Positions 9,618 to 19,190 are shown, counted from the stretch's first letter. The stretch: 64,000 nucleotides of DNA from Dysgonomonas sp. BGC7 (GCF_001261735.1 NZ_CVRP01000003.1:124001-188000); one strand, 5' to 3'. Notes: generated by a model not told the origin, from the sequence alone. Numbers and translations: made by a program.

Positions 9618-9650
9618 AAAAAAGGATCGGTGAATAACCGATCCTTTTTT
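9618..9650. terminator. Bidirectional terminator between lipoprotein gene and pfkA
   Basis: AAAAAAGGATCGGT and ACCGATCCTTTTTT form a perfect 14-bp stem around the loop GAATA. Confidence 0.9.
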
Positions 9651-9675
9651 TATGCTCTACTCTTTCGTATCTTAA

Positions 9676-10656
9676 TTAGATAGAAAGTATTTTGAGTGTT
9701 CTCATCAAGTCGTCCTGCAAAGGCTTGTTTTTCTTTATCGCTTTCGAGAAAGGTACATATATGATCTTATCATTCTGAATACCTATCATCACATTACGCT
9801 GATCGTCGAGCAGGGCATCCACAGCAGCGGCTCCCATACGGCTTGCCAATATGCGGTCGTTAGCTGTCGGAGAACCTCCACGTTGTACATGTCCCAATAT
9901 GGTCACACGCACATCGTACTGAGGATATTCTGTTTTCACACGTTCTGCCATAGCCATAGCCCCTCCGGTAATGTCGCCTTCGGTAACAAGTACGAGGCTA
10001 CTGTTTTTGCTCTTGCGGAAACCATTGGAGATAAGGTCAGCCAACTGGTCTTGCTGAAAAGACATCTCAGGAATGATGGCAGCTTCTGCTCCCGATGCTA
10101 TAGCACCATTCAGAGCAAGAAAACCACATTCACGCCCCATTACCTCGATAAAGAAAAGACGTTCGTGCGAACTGGCAGTATCACGTATTTTGTCTACAGC
10201 CTGCATTATAGTATTCAGAGCCGTATCGTAGCCGATAGTAAGATCTGTACCCAACAGGTCATTGTCGATAGTACCCGGAAGTCCTACGATAGGGAAATTA
10301 AACTCTTGTGCAAATATACGGGCTCCTGTAAGTGATCCGTCTCCACCGATCACCACAAGGGCATCAATACCTTCTCTTACCAGAGCTTCGTAAGCTACCT
10401 GGCGTCCTTCTGTAGTCTGAAATTCCTTACAACGGGCCGTTTTAAGAATTGTGCCTCCTTGTTGGATAATATTACTTACACTATTTGTTTTGAAAGGTAC
10501 GATTTCGTCGAATATAAGGCCTCTATATCCACGCATAACACCCTTCACTTCTATTCCATTATAAATAGCAGCACGAGTCACTGCGCGTATAGCAGCATTC
10601 ATACCGGGCGCATCCCCCCCTGATGTTAAAAGTCCAATACACTTAATGTTGCCCAT
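9676..10656 (-). CDS. pfkA: ATP-dependent 6-phosphofructokinase
   Basis: The 326-residue protein has the PfkA hallmarks: [16 protein letters not shown] at residues 9-24, MRGYRGL, the [12 protein letters not shown]-binding segment near 104, the catalytic PGTIDND loop near 127, and [12 protein letters not shown]. Gly-Gly-Asp in the ATP site indicates ATP rather than pyrophosphate as donor. It phosphorylates fructose 6-phosphate to the 1,6-bisphosphate in glycolysis. Length is normal for the homotetrameric bacterial enzyme. It has its own -7 box upstream and ends at a terminator shared with the convergent lipoprotein gene. Confidence 0.96.
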   Translation of the reverse strand: MGNIKCIGLLTSGGDAPGMNAAIRAVTRAAIYNGIEVKGVMRGYRGLIFDEIVPFKTNSVSNIIQQGGTILKTARCKEFQTTEGRQVAYEALVREGIDALVVIGGDGSLTGARIFAQEFNFPIVGLPGTIDNDLLGTDLTIGYDTALNTIMQAVDKIRDTASSHERLFFIEVMGRECGFLALNGAIASGAEAAIIPEMSFQQDQLADLISNGFRKSKNSSLVLVTEGDITGGAMAMAERVKTEYPQYDVRVTILGHVQRGGSPTANDRILASRMGAAAVDALLDDQRNVMIGIQNDKIIYVPFSKAIKKNKPLQDDLMRTLKILSI

Positions 10657-10708
10657 AATCTAGTTAATTTATTCCTACTTTTGATTTTGCAAATTGTAAA
10701 ATACGATG

Positions 10709-10716
10709 CAAAAGTA
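10709..10716 (-). promoter_or_regulatory. -7 box for pfkA
   Basis: On the minus strand the box reads TACTTTTG, a match to TAnnTTTG, 52 bases before the pfkA ATG. This separates pfkA from ispH transcription. Confidence 0.55.
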
Positions 10717-10759
10717 GTAATAAAATCAGTGACAATGTAATACGTAGTAAGCAATTTGG

Positions 10760-11635
10760 TTAATTTTTAACTAATCTTATCTCATCTATTTTGGCTTCTA
10801 CTGCTTCCATCTGCCACTTTGGAGTAGACGTTGCTCCACAGATACCTATAGAAGCATTGGCTGACAACACATTAGGGTCTATATCGGAAGGGGTAGTGAT
10901 AAAGTAAGAATTAGGATTGTATTTTTTACACTCGGCAAATAACACCTTTCCGTTCGAGCTTTTTTCACCTGCCACAAAGAAGATTATATTATGTTTCTGG
11001 GCAAATTCTTTAATGTTAGGTATACGATTCGAAACCTGTCTGCAAATAGTATCGAAATATTCGAAGCTGGCATCGCCTGTCATGCGGCTCTGTATAATGT
11101 CTATTATCTCTTGAAAACCATCGAGAGGCTTAGTTGTTTGAGAGAAGAGGCAAATATTTTTCGAAAAGTCGAGCTTCTCCAGATCATCCTTTTTCTCTAT
11201 CACAATAGCCGAAGAGTCGGTTTGTCCCAACAAGCCGTTTACTTCGGCATGTCCGTTCTTACCATAAATTACTATTTGCGTATTATTGTCTTTCTCGTTG
11301 TCGTACTTGTCGTGTATTTTCTTTTGCAGACGCAATACTACAGGACACGAGGCATCTATTATATCTATATTATTATCTTTGGCTGTCTTGTATGTGGAAG
11401 GTGGTTCGCCATGTGCCCTCAATAGCACTCGTGCATTTTTTAGCTGAGCAAACTCCTCATGATTGATAGTCTTCAGCCCCAGTTTTTCGAGTCTGTCTAC
11501 CTCCAGATTGTTGTGTACAATATCGCCAAGGCAGTACAATACGCCTCCTTTGGCCAATTCTTCCTCTGCTTTTTTAATGGCATTTACCACTCCGAAGCAG
11601 AAGCCTGACTTTGCGTCTATTTCAATATTACTCAT
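10760..11635 (-). CDS. ispH: 4-hydroxy-3-methylbut-2-enyl diphosphate reductase
   Basis: The 291-residue protein has the three cysteines that hold the [4Fe-4S] cluster: SGFCFGV (Cys 13), DASCPVV (about Cys 96) and DTICRQ (about Cys 199). Histidine motifs HNLEVDRL and LRAHGEPP are also present. It makes isopentenyl and dimethylallyl diphosphate in the last step of the MEP pathway, so the host uses MEP rather than mevalonate. The start overlaps the end of cmk by 8 bases, so the two are translationally coupled. The cmk-ispH pairing is common in Bacteroidetes. Confidence 0.96.
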   Translation of the reverse strand: MSNIEIDAKSGFCFGVVNAIKKAEEELAKGGVLYCLGDIVHNNLEVDRLEKLGLKTINHEEFAQLKNARVLLRAHGEPPSTYKTAKDNNIDIIDASCPVVLRLQKKIHDKYDNEKDNNTQIVIYGKNGHAEVNGLLGQTDSSAIVIEKKDDLEKLDFSKNICLFSQTTKPLDGFQEIIDIIQSRMTGDASFEYFDTICRQVSNRIPNIKEFAQKHNIIFFVAGEKSSNGKVLFAECKKYNPNSYFITTPSDIDPNVLSANASIGICGATSTPKWQMEAVEAKIDEIRLVKN

Positions 11636-12326
11636 TACTTGTAGTTATTTGTTTGAACTTATTTACCAACCATTGCATTTGTTCGTCAATGGTCATATGC
11701 GAATTATCCAGCAATATGGCATCATCGGCTTGCTTGAGAGGACTTTCCTCCCTGTTCTGATCCATATAATCTCTGGACTTTATATTTTCAAATACCTCTT
11801 CAAATGTTGTTTTTGTATCTCCTTTTGCTCTCAACTCATCGAAACGCCTTTGCGCCCTTATCTGAGGATCGGCCGTAACAAATATTTTCATCTCGGCATC
11901 CGGAAAAACGACTGTGCCTATATCGCGGCCATCCATCACTATCCCTTTTGCTTTTCCCATTTCCTGTTGCAAAGCCACCATTGCATGACGAACAAAAGGA
12001 ACGGCACTCACCCGGCTCACTTTTGCCGACACCTCCATGGTGCGTATCTGCTGCTCCACATTCTGTCCGTTGAGGAATGTTTCGGGCAGGGAGGTTTTAT
12101 CGTTCAGACGAAAATCTATCTTTATATTCTTTATATTATCTTGCAATCGTTTCTCGTCCAGCTCCTCACCATCGAAGAAACTATTCTGAATGCAATAGAG
12201 AGTAACAGCCCTATACATAGCACCACTGTCTATATAGATGTATCCTATGTGTTTAGCGAGGCTTTTAGCCATTGTACTCTTTCCGTTCGATGAAAATCCA
12301 TCTATTGCAATCACTATTTTCTTCAT
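11628..12326 (-). CDS. cmk: Cytidylate kinase
   Basis: A 232-residue (d)CMP kinase: the P-loop [17 protein letters not shown] lies at residues 7-23, [10 protein letters not shown] at about 33-42, and [23 protein letters not shown] near 134-156. It phosphorylates CMP and dCMP to the diphosphates for nucleic acid and lipid precursor supply. It is first in a two-gene operon with ispH and has a -7 box about 70 bases upstream. The reverse strand carries a 276-codon open frame, which is a shadow. Confidence 0.95.
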   Translation of the reverse strand: MKKIVIAIDGFSSNGKSTMAKSLAKHIGYIYIDSGAMYRAVTLYCIQNSFFDGEELDEKRLQDNIKNIKIDFRLNDKTSLPETFLNGQNVEQQIRTMEVSAKVSRVSAVPFVRHAMVALQQEMGKAKGIVMDGRDIGTVVFPDAEMKIFVTADPQIRAQRRFDELRAKGDTKTTFEEVFENIKSRDYMDQNREESPLKQADDAILLDNSHMTIDEQMQWLVNKFKQITTSNE

Positions 12327-12397
12327 AATATAAAACGCTTGTTTATCTTAAATGTTTATCAATGTGCCATAGATATAATTAATCAGCGGCCACTATG

Positions 12398-12405
12398 CAA
12401 AGATA
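12398..12405 (-). promoter_or_regulatory. -7 box for cmk-ispH
   Basis: On the minus strand TATCTTTG matches TAnnTTTG and lies 72 bases before the cmk ATG. Confidence 0.5.
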
Positions 12406-12532
12406 GTTTAAAACTATAAACCAAAAACTAACAGATTGACTTTAGATGTGTAAAAAAGAATAGTCTTATTCTTATTATAAATATCAAATATAAGTTCCGA
12501 GTGAAAACATTATAGTATTACAAAAAAATGCT

Positions 12533-12540
12533 TATTTTTG
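12533..12540 (+). promoter_or_regulatory. -7 box for nusB
   Basis: TATTTTTG matches TAnnTTTG and lies 49 bases before the nusB ATG at 12590. Confidence 0.5.
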
Positions 12541-12589
12541 CAGCCTGAAACATTTTGAGGTCACAGGCCTTTTCACATAGTAACAGAAA

Positions 12590-13516
12590 ATGATAAACCG
12601 CGTTCTTATCCGTATCAGAGTAGTTCAGATAGTGTTTGCATGCTGTCATAACGAAACTACAGACATGAAAAAAGCAGAAAACGATCTGCTATTCAGCCTA
12701 CAGAAATCGTACGATTTGTACTTCTATCTGCTATCTCTAATGGTCGAGCTCACCGACGCTTATGCACAGAGAGTAGATGCACGCAAGGCCAAACTATTGC
12801 CCACCGATGAAGATCGCCGTCCGAATACCAAACTAATCAGCAACAAGTTTATAAGCCAGTTGAGAGAAAACTCTACACTGGAAAAATATATGAACGACAG
12901 ACCGTTCTCGTGGAGCGATCATGAAGCATTTCTCCGCAATATGCTGGACAATGTACTGAATTCCGACATCTACAAAGAATATGTAGACAACAACAGCGAG
13001 GATTATGATACCGACAGAGAATTTTGGCGCAAAGTATTCAAAAACATTGTTTGCACCAACGAAGACCTATATACCACTCTGGAAGACGAAAGCCTTTACT
13101 GGAACGATGATATAGAAATCATTGAGTCGTTCGTATTGAAAACCATCAAGCGTTTCGATCAGACCAAAGGGGCTGCACAAGAACTGCTTCCTATGTTTAA
13201 GGACGAAACCGACAGGGAATTTGCCGTAAAGCTGCTCAGAGAATCACTCTTCAACGGAAAAGAATACAGACAGCTCATAGATAAATATACCAAAAACTGG
13301 GAATCGGAGCGTATCGCCCTTATGGATATGGTGATAATGCAAATTGCCATAGGCGAGATACACACATTTCCGTCTATACCTACCAGCGTGACTATGAACG
13401 AATACATAGACATAGCCAAATCGTACAGTACGGCGAAAAGTGCTTCGTTTATCAACGGAATACTCGATTCGGTAGTGAAAGAACTGAAAGAAGAAAAAAA
13501 AATAATTAAGAAATAA
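12590..13516 (+). CDS. nusB: Transcription antitermination factor NusB (long Bacteroidetes form)
   Basis: The 308-residue protein begins MINRVLIRIRVVQIVFA, the usual Bacteroidetes NusB start, and ends with the conserved NusB core (about residues 185-300): LMDMVIMQIAIGEI, PTSVTMNEYIDIAKSYSTAKSASFINGILD. It is about twice the length of the E. coli protein because of a helical N-terminal region, as is typical for this phylum. NusB binds boxA RNA with NusE/S10 to promote rRNA antitermination. It heads the run nusB-yajC-ybbR-coaE, though yajC also has its own -7 box. Confidence 0.94.
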   Translation: MINRVLIRIRVVQIVFACCHNETTDMKKAENDLLFSLQKSYDLYFYLLSLMVELTDAYAQRVDARKAKLLPTDEDRRPNTKLISNKFISQLRENSTLEKYMNDRPFSWSDHEAFLRNMLDNVLNSDIYKEYVDNNSEDYDTDREFWRKVFKNIVCTNEDLYTTLEDESLYWNDDIEIIESFVLKTIKRFDQTKGAAQELLPMFKDETDREFAVKLLRESLFNGKEYRQLIDKYTKNWESERIALMDMVIMQIAIGEIHTFPSIPTSVTMNEYIDIAKSYSTAKSASFINGILDSVVKELKEEKKIIKK

Positions 13517-13563
13517 TAATATTTATCGTATTTCTCCCTTAACACAAATTCAAATTATTCAGT

Positions 13564-13571
13564 TATATTTG
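13564..13571 (+). promoter_or_regulatory. -7 box for yajC
   Basis: TATATTTG is a perfect TAnnTTTG match 63 bases before yajC. It lets yajC and the genes after it be transcribed without nusB. Confidence 0.5.
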
Positions 13572-13633
13572 TAAACAGATTTTTAGATATAAGGAGAAAA
13601 TAAGAATCGTAAATTAAATATTAAAAACGAATT

Positions 13634-13984
13634 ATGACTTTATTAAGCGTATTATTGCAAGCAGCAGATGGAGCTGCACCCACAGGAGGACTAGGTGGAC
13701 TGCTAGGAGGTAGCACAGGAATGATAGTAATGATGGTATTACTATTCGCCATTATGTACTTCTTTATGATAAGGCCACAACAAAAGAAACAAAAACAATT
13801 GCAGGAAGCCCGCAATGCTATCAAAGTGGGAGATAAAGTAGTTACAGCAGGAGGAATCCACGGAAAAGTAAAAGAAGTGGAAGACACATATTTCATTATC
13901 GAAATAGCTGAAGGAACAAAAATTAAAATAGAAAAAGCATCTGTCTACGTTTCTTCTGAAGACTCTCAGGCTGCATCTAAATAA
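13634..13984 (+). CDS. yajC: Preprotein translocase accessory subunit YajC
   Basis: A 116-residue inner-membrane protein with one transmembrane helix at about residues 29-48 followed directly by the family signature MIRPQQKKQKQLQ and then the KVGDKVVTAGGIHGKVKEV domain. YajC associates with SecDF and the Sec translocon. The short Gly-rich N-terminus before the helix is common in Bacteroidetes homologues. It lies 117 bases after nusB and 33 bases before the YbbR start. Confidence 0.95.
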   Translation: MTLLSVLLQAADGAAPTGGLGGLLGGSTGMIVMMVLLFAIMYFFMIRPQQKKQKQLQEARNAIKVGDKVVTAGGIHGKVKEVEDTYFIIEIAEGTKIKIEKASVYVSSEDSQAASK

Positions 13985-14017
13985 AGATTGCATGAAACAA
14001 ACTGTCAAGGTATAGCT

Positions 14018-15001
14018 ATGAGCGATACTAAGAACATAATATTACAAGAAGTCAGATCATTTTTCAAAAACTTATCGTGGAAAAAGATTCTGACTTTTTT
14101 GTTTTTCATACTGCTTTCCTCAGTTTTCTGGATGATGCAAATATATCGTCAGAAATTTGAGTCTACCCTTTCCATCCCTGTCAAATATGTAAATGTACCC
14201 GACAGCATTGTTTTCGAAAACGAGCTGCCAACAGATGTATATGTACGCATAAAAGACGATGGAGCATCACTATTCAAATACTACTTTACAAAAAGAAAAG
14301 ACTCACTCACCGTAGACGTGAGAGACATCATACGCAACAGCTCCGAAAAAGCAATACAGGGCAAAAATCTTGAACAGTTTATACGCAGCAAACTCTTAGT
14401 TACATCAGAGCTTATAAGCTATTCGCCAACCCGCATGTCGTACGAATATGTAGTATTGCGCGAAAAGATGCTGCCCGTTATATACGATGGCTACATCAAT
14501 CTGGCCACAGGGCATATTCTCGATGGAGATCTGGCCACTGCACCCGACTCGGTGAAAGCATACGGCAGCAGAGCCGCCCTCGACACCCTCACCTACGCAT
14601 ACACGACAGGAGATACACTCTACAATGTTTCGGAAAACAACAAAATAGAAGTTGCCCTGAAAACCGTAAAAGGAGTACGATTTGTACCCAACGTAGTAAG
14701 GCTCAATGTACCTGCTGTCATCTTCATCAAAAAAGAGGTAGAAGTACCTGTGAGATGTGTCAATCTGCCTTCTAACCTCGATATAAGATTCTTCCCATCG
14801 TCGGTAAAAATTCCTTTTATCGTAGGCAAAAACAGAGCAAACGAAATCACAGCAAATAATTTTGAAATCACAGTCGACTACAACGACCTCAAAGATATAA
14901 AGGAATCTTCCATTCCGGTACGCATAACCGAAAGCCCCGATTATATACAGACCGAACAGCCTATACCGTCGGAAGTAGAATTTGTGCTGGAACGAAAATA
15001 G
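14018..15001 (+). CDS. YbbR-domain membrane protein
   Basis: With start ATG 14018 the protein is 327 residues; a TTG ten codons upstream is possible but would overlap the end of yajC closely. One transmembrane helix at about residues 22-42 (ILTFLFFILLSSVFWMMQIY) is followed by extracytoplasmic beta-rich YbbR-like repeats (IPVKYVNVPDS, LPTDVYVRI, VPVRCVNLP). In Firmicutes such proteins (CdaR) regulate the diadenylate cyclase CdaA, but no cdaA is adjacent here, so that role is not shown. The gene sits in the conserved order yajC-ybbR-coaE. Confidence 0.88.
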   Translation: MSDTKNIILQEVRSFFKNLSWKKILTFLFFILLSSVFWMMQIYRQKFESTLSIPVKYVNVPDSIVFENELPTDVYVRIKDDGASLFKYYFTKRKDSLTVDVRDIIRNSSEKAIQGKNLEQFIRSKLLVTSELISYSPTRMSYEYVVLREKMLPVIYDGYINLATGHILDGDLATAPDSVKAYGSRAALDTLTYAYTTGDTLYNVSENNKIEVALKTVKGVRFVPNVVRLNVPAVIFIKKEVEVPVRCVNLPSNLDIRFFPSSVKIPFIVGKNRANEITANNFEITVDYNDLKDIKESSIPVRITESPDYIQTEQPIPSEVEFVLERK

Positions 15002-15029
15002 TAAAACAACAAACCACCGCAAAAGAAGA

Positions 15030-15620
15030 ATGATCACTCTAGGTATAACAGGCGGCATAGGAAGCGGAAAATCTACCGTTTCTCGACTATTTTCGCTATA
15101 CGATGTACCGGTATATATTGCCGATACAGAAAGTAAGCGGTTGGTAGCCACCTCGCCTGTAATAAGAGAAAAACTGACAGCCATGTTCGGCAACGAACTC
15201 TTCGAAGGGGGTGTTCTCAACAAAGCACTTCTGGCTGCACATATATTCAACGATAGAGAAAAGCTGGAAAAAGTAAACGCAATCATTCACCCCGAAGTAG
15301 CCGCCGACTTTGCCCGATGGCAAGCCGCCCACAGCCAATACGATATAGTGGCACAAGAGGCAGCCATACTTTTCGAGTCGGAGTTCAATAAATATATGGA
15401 CAAGGTAGTGATGGTGTACACACCTCTGGAAATGAGAATAGAACGAACCATGAAGCGTGATGGAGTTGGACGGGAACTGGTAATGGAACGTATAAAAAAT
15501 CAGATGAGCGATGAAAAAAAAGCTGAACTTTCAGACTTTGTCGTTGTTAATGATGGTACGCAATCGTTAATAGGGCAAGTGGCGCAAATTTTGCACCGGC
15601 TCAAAAGCATAAATAAATAA
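15030..15620 (+). CDS. coaE: Dephospho-CoA kinase
   Basis: Starting at ATG 15030 the protein is 196 residues, normal for CoaE, and begins MITLGITGGIGSGKSTVSRLF with the P-loop GGIGSGKS. DTESKRL, IHPEVAADFARW and AAILFESEFNKYMDKVVMVYTP are conserved CoaE segments. It phosphorylates dephospho-CoA in the last step of coenzyme A synthesis. An upstream in-frame start at 14982 would overlap the ybbR coding end and is not supported. The stop is followed within 3 bases by the carbonic anhydrase start, so the two are probably coupled. Confidence 0.94.
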   Translation: MITLGITGGIGSGKSTVSRLFSLYDVPVYIADTESKRLVATSPVIREKLTAMFGNELFEGGVLNKALLAAHIFNDREKLEKVNAIIHPEVAADFARWQAAHSQYDIVAQEAAILFESEFNKYMDKVVMVYTPLEMRIERTMKRDGVGRELVMERIKNQMSDEKKAELSDFVVVNDGTQSLIGQVAQILHRLKSINK

Positions 15621-15623
15621 TTG

Positions 15624-16268
15624 ATGGAAAATTCATATAAAAAGATCTTTACAGCCAACAAAGAATGGGTAGCAGCCAAAAACAAGGAGAATCCCAATTT
15701 CTTTGCACATCTGGCAAAAGAGCAAAACCCCGAATACCTGTACATAGGATGTGCCGACAGCCGTGTACATGCAAATGAAATAATGGGCTTACAGCCCGGC
15801 GAAGTATTTGTGCACCGCAATATTGCCAATATGGTAGTAAATAACGATCTCAACGTTTTGTCGGTAATCAACTATGCAGTAGAATATCTTAATGTAAAGT
15901 ATATTATCATCTGTGGCCACTATAACTGCGGAGGTATAAAAGCAGCCATGCAGCCCAAAGACATGGGTATTCTCAACCCTTGGCTCAGAAATATTCGCGA
16001 CGTGTATCGTCTGCACGAAAAAGAACTTGACACGATACCCGATACCAACGACAGATACAACCGCTTGGTAGAAATCAACGTGTACGAACAGTGCCTCAAT
16101 GTGATAAAAACAGCCGAAGTACAGAAATCTTACCTCGAAAAAGGATATCCACGTGTAGCAGGATGGGTATACGACATCAATGCCGGCATACTCAACGACC
16201 TGGATATAGACTTCGAAAAAGAACTGACCCGCATCAGAAAAATATATGACCTTACAAAAGGAGGCTGA
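15624..16268 (+). CDS. can: Beta-class carbonic anhydrase
   Basis: A 214-residue enzyme with the beta-CA zinc site: CADSRVHANEI (Cys and Asp-Arg dyad near residue 41) and ICGHYNCGG (His and Cys near 97-100). It interconverts CO2 and bicarbonate in the cytoplasm, important for capnophilic Bacteroidetes. ATG 15624 follows an in-frame TTG by one codon and is preferred. It is 3 bases after coaE and 4 bases before a zinc-type binding protein gene, so a zinc enzyme is encoded in the same transcript as a zinc importer. Confidence 0.95.
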   Translation: MENSYKKIFTANKEWVAAKNKENPNFFAHLAKEQNPEYLYIGCADSRVHANEIMGLQPGEVFVHRNIANMVVNNDLNVLSVINYAVEYLNVKYIIICGHYNCGGIKAAMQPKDMGILNPWLRNIRDVYRLHEKELDTIPDTNDRYNRLVEINVYEQCLNVIKTAEVQKSYLEKGYPRVAGWVYDINAGILNDLDIDFEKELTRIRKIYDLTKGG

Positions 16269-16272
16269 ACGA

Positions 16273-17163
16273 ATGAAAATAAGAACAATAGCAATCATCA
16301 TACTGGCAAGCATACTTTATAGCAGTTGCAATACACCAAAGCCGGATAACGAAAAAACACTGTCGGTAACCATCGATCCTCAGAAATATTTTCTGGAGAC
16401 AATCGTAGGCAATCATTATAAGGTAAACGGCATAGTTCCGGCGGGAGGCAATCCCGAAAGCACCGATTTCACTCCCATGCAAATGGTGAATCTGGACAGA
16501 AGTATAGCTTACTTCAAAATAGGCTATCTGGGAATAGAAAATATACTGATAGACAAAGTAACAGCTTCGAATAAAGACCTGAAAGTAATCAACTGTTCGG
16601 AAGGCATAACCATCGTTGGCGAACATCATCACGACGAGCATGACGGACACGATCACAGTCACGATTATTACTCAGGACACTCGGGAGGCGATCCGCACAC
16701 ATGGAGCTCTGTAGCTTCAGCACGCATCATTGCCGCTAACATGTACAAGGCTATGCTGAATATAGACAAGGCCAACGAAGCCGACTATACACTGAACTAT
16801 AAGAAGTTGCAAAACGAGTTTAACGAAACAGACAGCATTATCAAGTCATATCTCGAGCAAGCTCCCAGTAAATCGTTTATTATCTATCATCCGGCTCTCA
16901 GCTATTTTGCCGAAGAGTACGGACTGACACAGTACTCTATAGAATACGAAGGGAAGAACCCTTCTCCATCGCAACTGAAAACATTGATAGACAAGGCCAG
17001 AGAAGAAGGTATCAAGGTTGTTTTCATTCAGCGCGAATTTGACTCCAAAAACGCTGAAACAGTAGCCGAAGCCATCGGAGGTAAAGCCATACCTATCAAC
17101 CTGATGTCGTACGACTGGAAAGAGGAAATGATAAAAATAGCCAAAGCTATGGCACAACAGTGA
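16273..17163 (+). CDS. Metal-binding lipoprotein of a zinc-type ABC importer (ZnuA-like)
   Basis: Start ATG 16273 gives 296 residues with a lipoprotein signal ending in YSSC (Cys about 19). The mature protein is a TroA/ZnuA-type cluster 9 binding protein: SVTIDPQKYFLETIVG, GNPESTDFTPMQM, a His/Asp-rich loop at about 117-137 (HHHDEHDGHDHSHD), then GGDPHTWSS and IIYHPALSYFAEEYG. The His-rich loop is typical of zinc rather than manganese carriers. It is tethered to the periplasmic face of the inner membrane or the outer membrane. The ATPase gene begins 2 bases after the stop; the permease is missing from the locus. Confidence 0.9.
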   Translation: MKIRTIAIIILASILYSSCNTPKPDNEKTLSVTIDPQKYFLETIVGNHYKVNGIVPAGGNPESTDFTPMQMVNLDRSIAYFKIGYLGIENILIDKVTASNKDLKVINCSEGITIVGEHHHDEHDGHDHSHDYYSGHSGGDPHTWSSVASARIIAANMYKAMLNIDKANEADYTLNYKKLQNEFNETDSIIKSYLEQAPSKSFIIYHPALSYFAEEYGLTQYSIEYEGKNPSPSQLKTLIDKAREEGIKVVFIQREFDSKNAETVAEAIGGKAIPINLMSYDWKEEMIKIAKAMAQQ

Positions 17164-17165
17164 TT

Positions 17166-17951
17166 ATGAACAAAATAATAGAACTGAAAGACCTGTCGGT
17201 AGGGTACGAAGACAATCCGTATGTACTCAAAAATGTTAATCTGGATGTGTTCAGTGACGACTTTCTGGGCATCATAGGACCAAACGGAGGAGGAAAGACT
17301 ACTCTCTTGAAAACGATACTTGGACTCGTAAAACCTACAGGGGGCAAGATTACGTTTTTCCACAAAGGGGTGAAAACCGATAAGATCAATATCGGCTACC
17401 TGCCTCAGATAAACCAGATAGATAAAAAATTCCCCATCTCGGTTCACGATGTCATTCTTTCGGGACTTACCGCACAGCGTAAGATATTTTCACCATACAC
17501 AAAAGAGCAAAAAGAAAAAGTAACAGACATAGCCCGCCAAATGGGCTTGGAAAAGCTTATCGACCGACCGATAGGAGCGTTATCGGGCGGACAGCTGCAA
17601 CGTACCCTACTGGGGCGTGCCATCATAGACAAACCCGACCTGTTGGTGCTGGACGAGCCAAACTCGTATGTAGACAAACGCTTCGAGACTGACTTCTATA
17701 AGATTCTCGAAGATATAAATAAGAATACAGCCATCATATTGGTTTCGCACGATGTGGGTACAGTTATTTCTTTAGTAAAAAACATTGCCTGCGTAAATGA
17801 AGGGCTGCATTATCACTCGGGGTCGGACATTACGTCTGAATGGCTCGAAGAATCGTATTCTTCATGCCCGATAGAGATTGTTGGTCATGGCGATTTTCCA
17901 CACCGTGTATTAGAAAAACACGACGGCTGCGATTGCTGCAAAGACGAATAG
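17166..17951 (+). CDS. ABC transporter ATPase of the zinc-type importer (ZnuC-like)
   Basis: The 261-residue ATPase (ATG 17166) has Walker A GPNGGGKTTLL at about residue 39, the Q-loop LPQINQ, signature LSGGQLQR near 144 and Walker B LLVLDEPNSYVD. The ZnuC/MntB-type subfamily is suggested by the N in DEPNSYVD and by the upstream binding protein. It has a C-terminal extension of about 45 residues ending in a Cys-rich DGCDCCKDE tail preceded by several His residues, which could bind metal. A permease gene would normally follow, but the next gene is on the other strand. Confidence 0.92.
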   Translation: MNKIIELKDLSVGYEDNPYVLKNVNLDVFSDDFLGIIGPNGGGKTTLLKTILGLVKPTGGKITFFHKGVKTDKINIGYLPQINQIDKKFPISVHDVILSGLTAQRKIFSPYTKEQKEKVTDIARQMGLEKLIDRPIGALSGGQLQRTLLGRAIIDKPDLLVLDEPNSYVDKRFETDFYKILEDINKNTAIILVSHDVGTVISLVKNIACVNEGLHYHSGSDITSEWLEESYSSCPIEIVGHGDFPHRVLEKHDGCDCCKDE

Positions 17952-17954
17952 AGA

Positions 17955-18749
17955 TTATTCCAGTATTTTGCTCAGTTTTTCCCTATAGACTCCATTTTCG
18001 GTAATACCCCTATGGCCAATTCCATCGAGCGTAATAAATACATCCGAGTCCTTAAGTTCTTTACTTAGCTTTTCAGAGTTGCTGTAGGCAATCACATTGT
18101 CTTGGTTGCCGTGAAATATAACAATAGGTGCTTTTGTTTTTTGCACATATTTGTAAGTTTCCATTTTGTACCTTATCAAGAATGATGGAACGATAGGACA
18201 TATATCTTTTATCACACCTGTAAGATCATGATACGGGGCTTGCAATATCAGCATACGAGGATTGTTGTCGCATGCCAGTTTTGCGGCGGGGCATGTACCT
18301 ATAGAAAAGCCTAAGACAACAATTTTATCTTCGGCATATTGTTGCGCCATCTTATCATATACCGACTGCACATCGTCAAAAAGCTGTTCTTGGCTACCTA
18401 TGCTGCCTTCGCTTTTTCCATACCCTCTATAATCGAAGAAAAGAACATCGTATCCCAATCCTGTATAGAAAGAAGCCAGCCCTCCCCACGAATCGAGAGC
18501 TCCGGCATTGCCATGTACGTAGAGTATAAGTCCTTTTGCACTATCCGATCTGAATAGTAAGGCATTGAGTTGTTTCCCGTCTTTTGTAGGAATGTAAAGT
18601 TCTTCGAAAGACTGATCGAAGCAATATGCATAATTCTTGTCTAGCCGGGATGGATAAAATATCAGTTTTTCCTGTAAGAAATAAAATCCTGCTCCTAGAA
18701 CTATATTAAGCAACAAGAATATAATTATTAATCTGATTGTTAGTTTCAT
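17955..18749 (-). CDS. Membrane-anchored alpha/beta hydrolase (BEM46/ABHD13-like)
   Basis: The 264-residue protein begins with a signal-anchor helix at residues 5-24, then YFLQEKLIFYPSRLDKNYAYCF, the usual start of the YfhR/ABHD13/BEM46 group. Other visible motifs are the oxyanion segment YVHGNAGALDSWGG, the nucleophile elbow LGFSIGTCPA (Ser about 147), IFHGNQDNVI with the Asp near 213, and GIGHRGI with the His near 246, completing a Ser-Asp-His triad. The active domain is probably periplasmic. The substrate is unknown. It is convergent with znuC with 3 bases between stop codons. Confidence 0.88.
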   Translation of the reverse strand: MKLTIRLIIIFLLLNIVLGAGFYFLQEKLIFYPSRLDKNYAYCFDQSFEELYIPTKDGKQLNALLFRSDSAKGLILYVHGNAGALDSWGGLASFYTGLGYDVLFFDYRGYGKSEGSIGSQEQLFDDVQSVYDKMAQQYAEDKIVVLGFSIGTCPAAKLACDNNPRMLILQAPYHDLTGVIKDICPIVPSFLIRYKMETYKYVQKTKAPIVIFHGNQDNVIAYSNSEKLSKELKDSDVFITLDGIGHRGITENGVYREKLSKILE

Positions 18750-19108
18750 AGTTTAAAGTTACATAAAAAAGTTTCCGTATTCTTTTTCTTAATAATTTAA
18801 GAAAAGAACACGGAACAAAAGTAAGTGTAATTTCAAAAAAAACAAAGTTGGAAAGTCTTGCCCTCTACGTTATTGGCTAGAACAACAATTAATAAACCCC
18901 TATTACTGAAAGTATATTTTAATTAATTTTTAGATTAAACAAATATATCTTTATAAGTTGTTAAAAATAGAACACTCTCAACATAGATAAAGTTCTCAAC
19001 AAATGAGAATATTTTCATATAATCAACATTATATTTATAGGAAGACTAACTAATAAAAATATAAAATACAGGAATACAGACATTTAACAAATTCTAAAAA
19101 AAGCAAAA
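18750..19108. other. AT-rich intergenic region, no gene seen
   Basis: This stretch is very AT-rich with many runs of A and T and no credible open frame. It holds the promoter region of the hydrolase gene at its left end and the downstream flank of the small orphan gene at its right end. No repeat or RNA gene was recognised. Confidence 0.6.
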
Positions 19109-19143
19109 AAGCCCCCAACAGTTCTTATGTCTGTCAGGGGCTT
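19109..19143 (-). terminator. Intrinsic terminator of the small orphan gene
   Basis: AAGCCCCCAACAG pairs with CTGTCAGGGGCTT apart from two central mismatches. On the minus strand the stem is followed by a T-rich tract, 47 bases after the stop of the 66-codon gene. Confidence 0.8.
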
Positions 19144-19190
19144 CATGTACTCTTACTAATTGGGGGGGCAAGAACAGTACAAAATCTTAG

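Noticed and set aside
11463-12293. 276-codon plus-strand frame opposite cmk
   Set aside because: It lies antisense to cmk and ispH, both of which have full catalytic motifs; the composition and frame fit a shadow.
14405-15286. 293-codon minus-strand frame opposite the ybbR/coaE genes
   Set aside because: Antisense to two recognised genes and with unlikely residue composition; a shadow frame.
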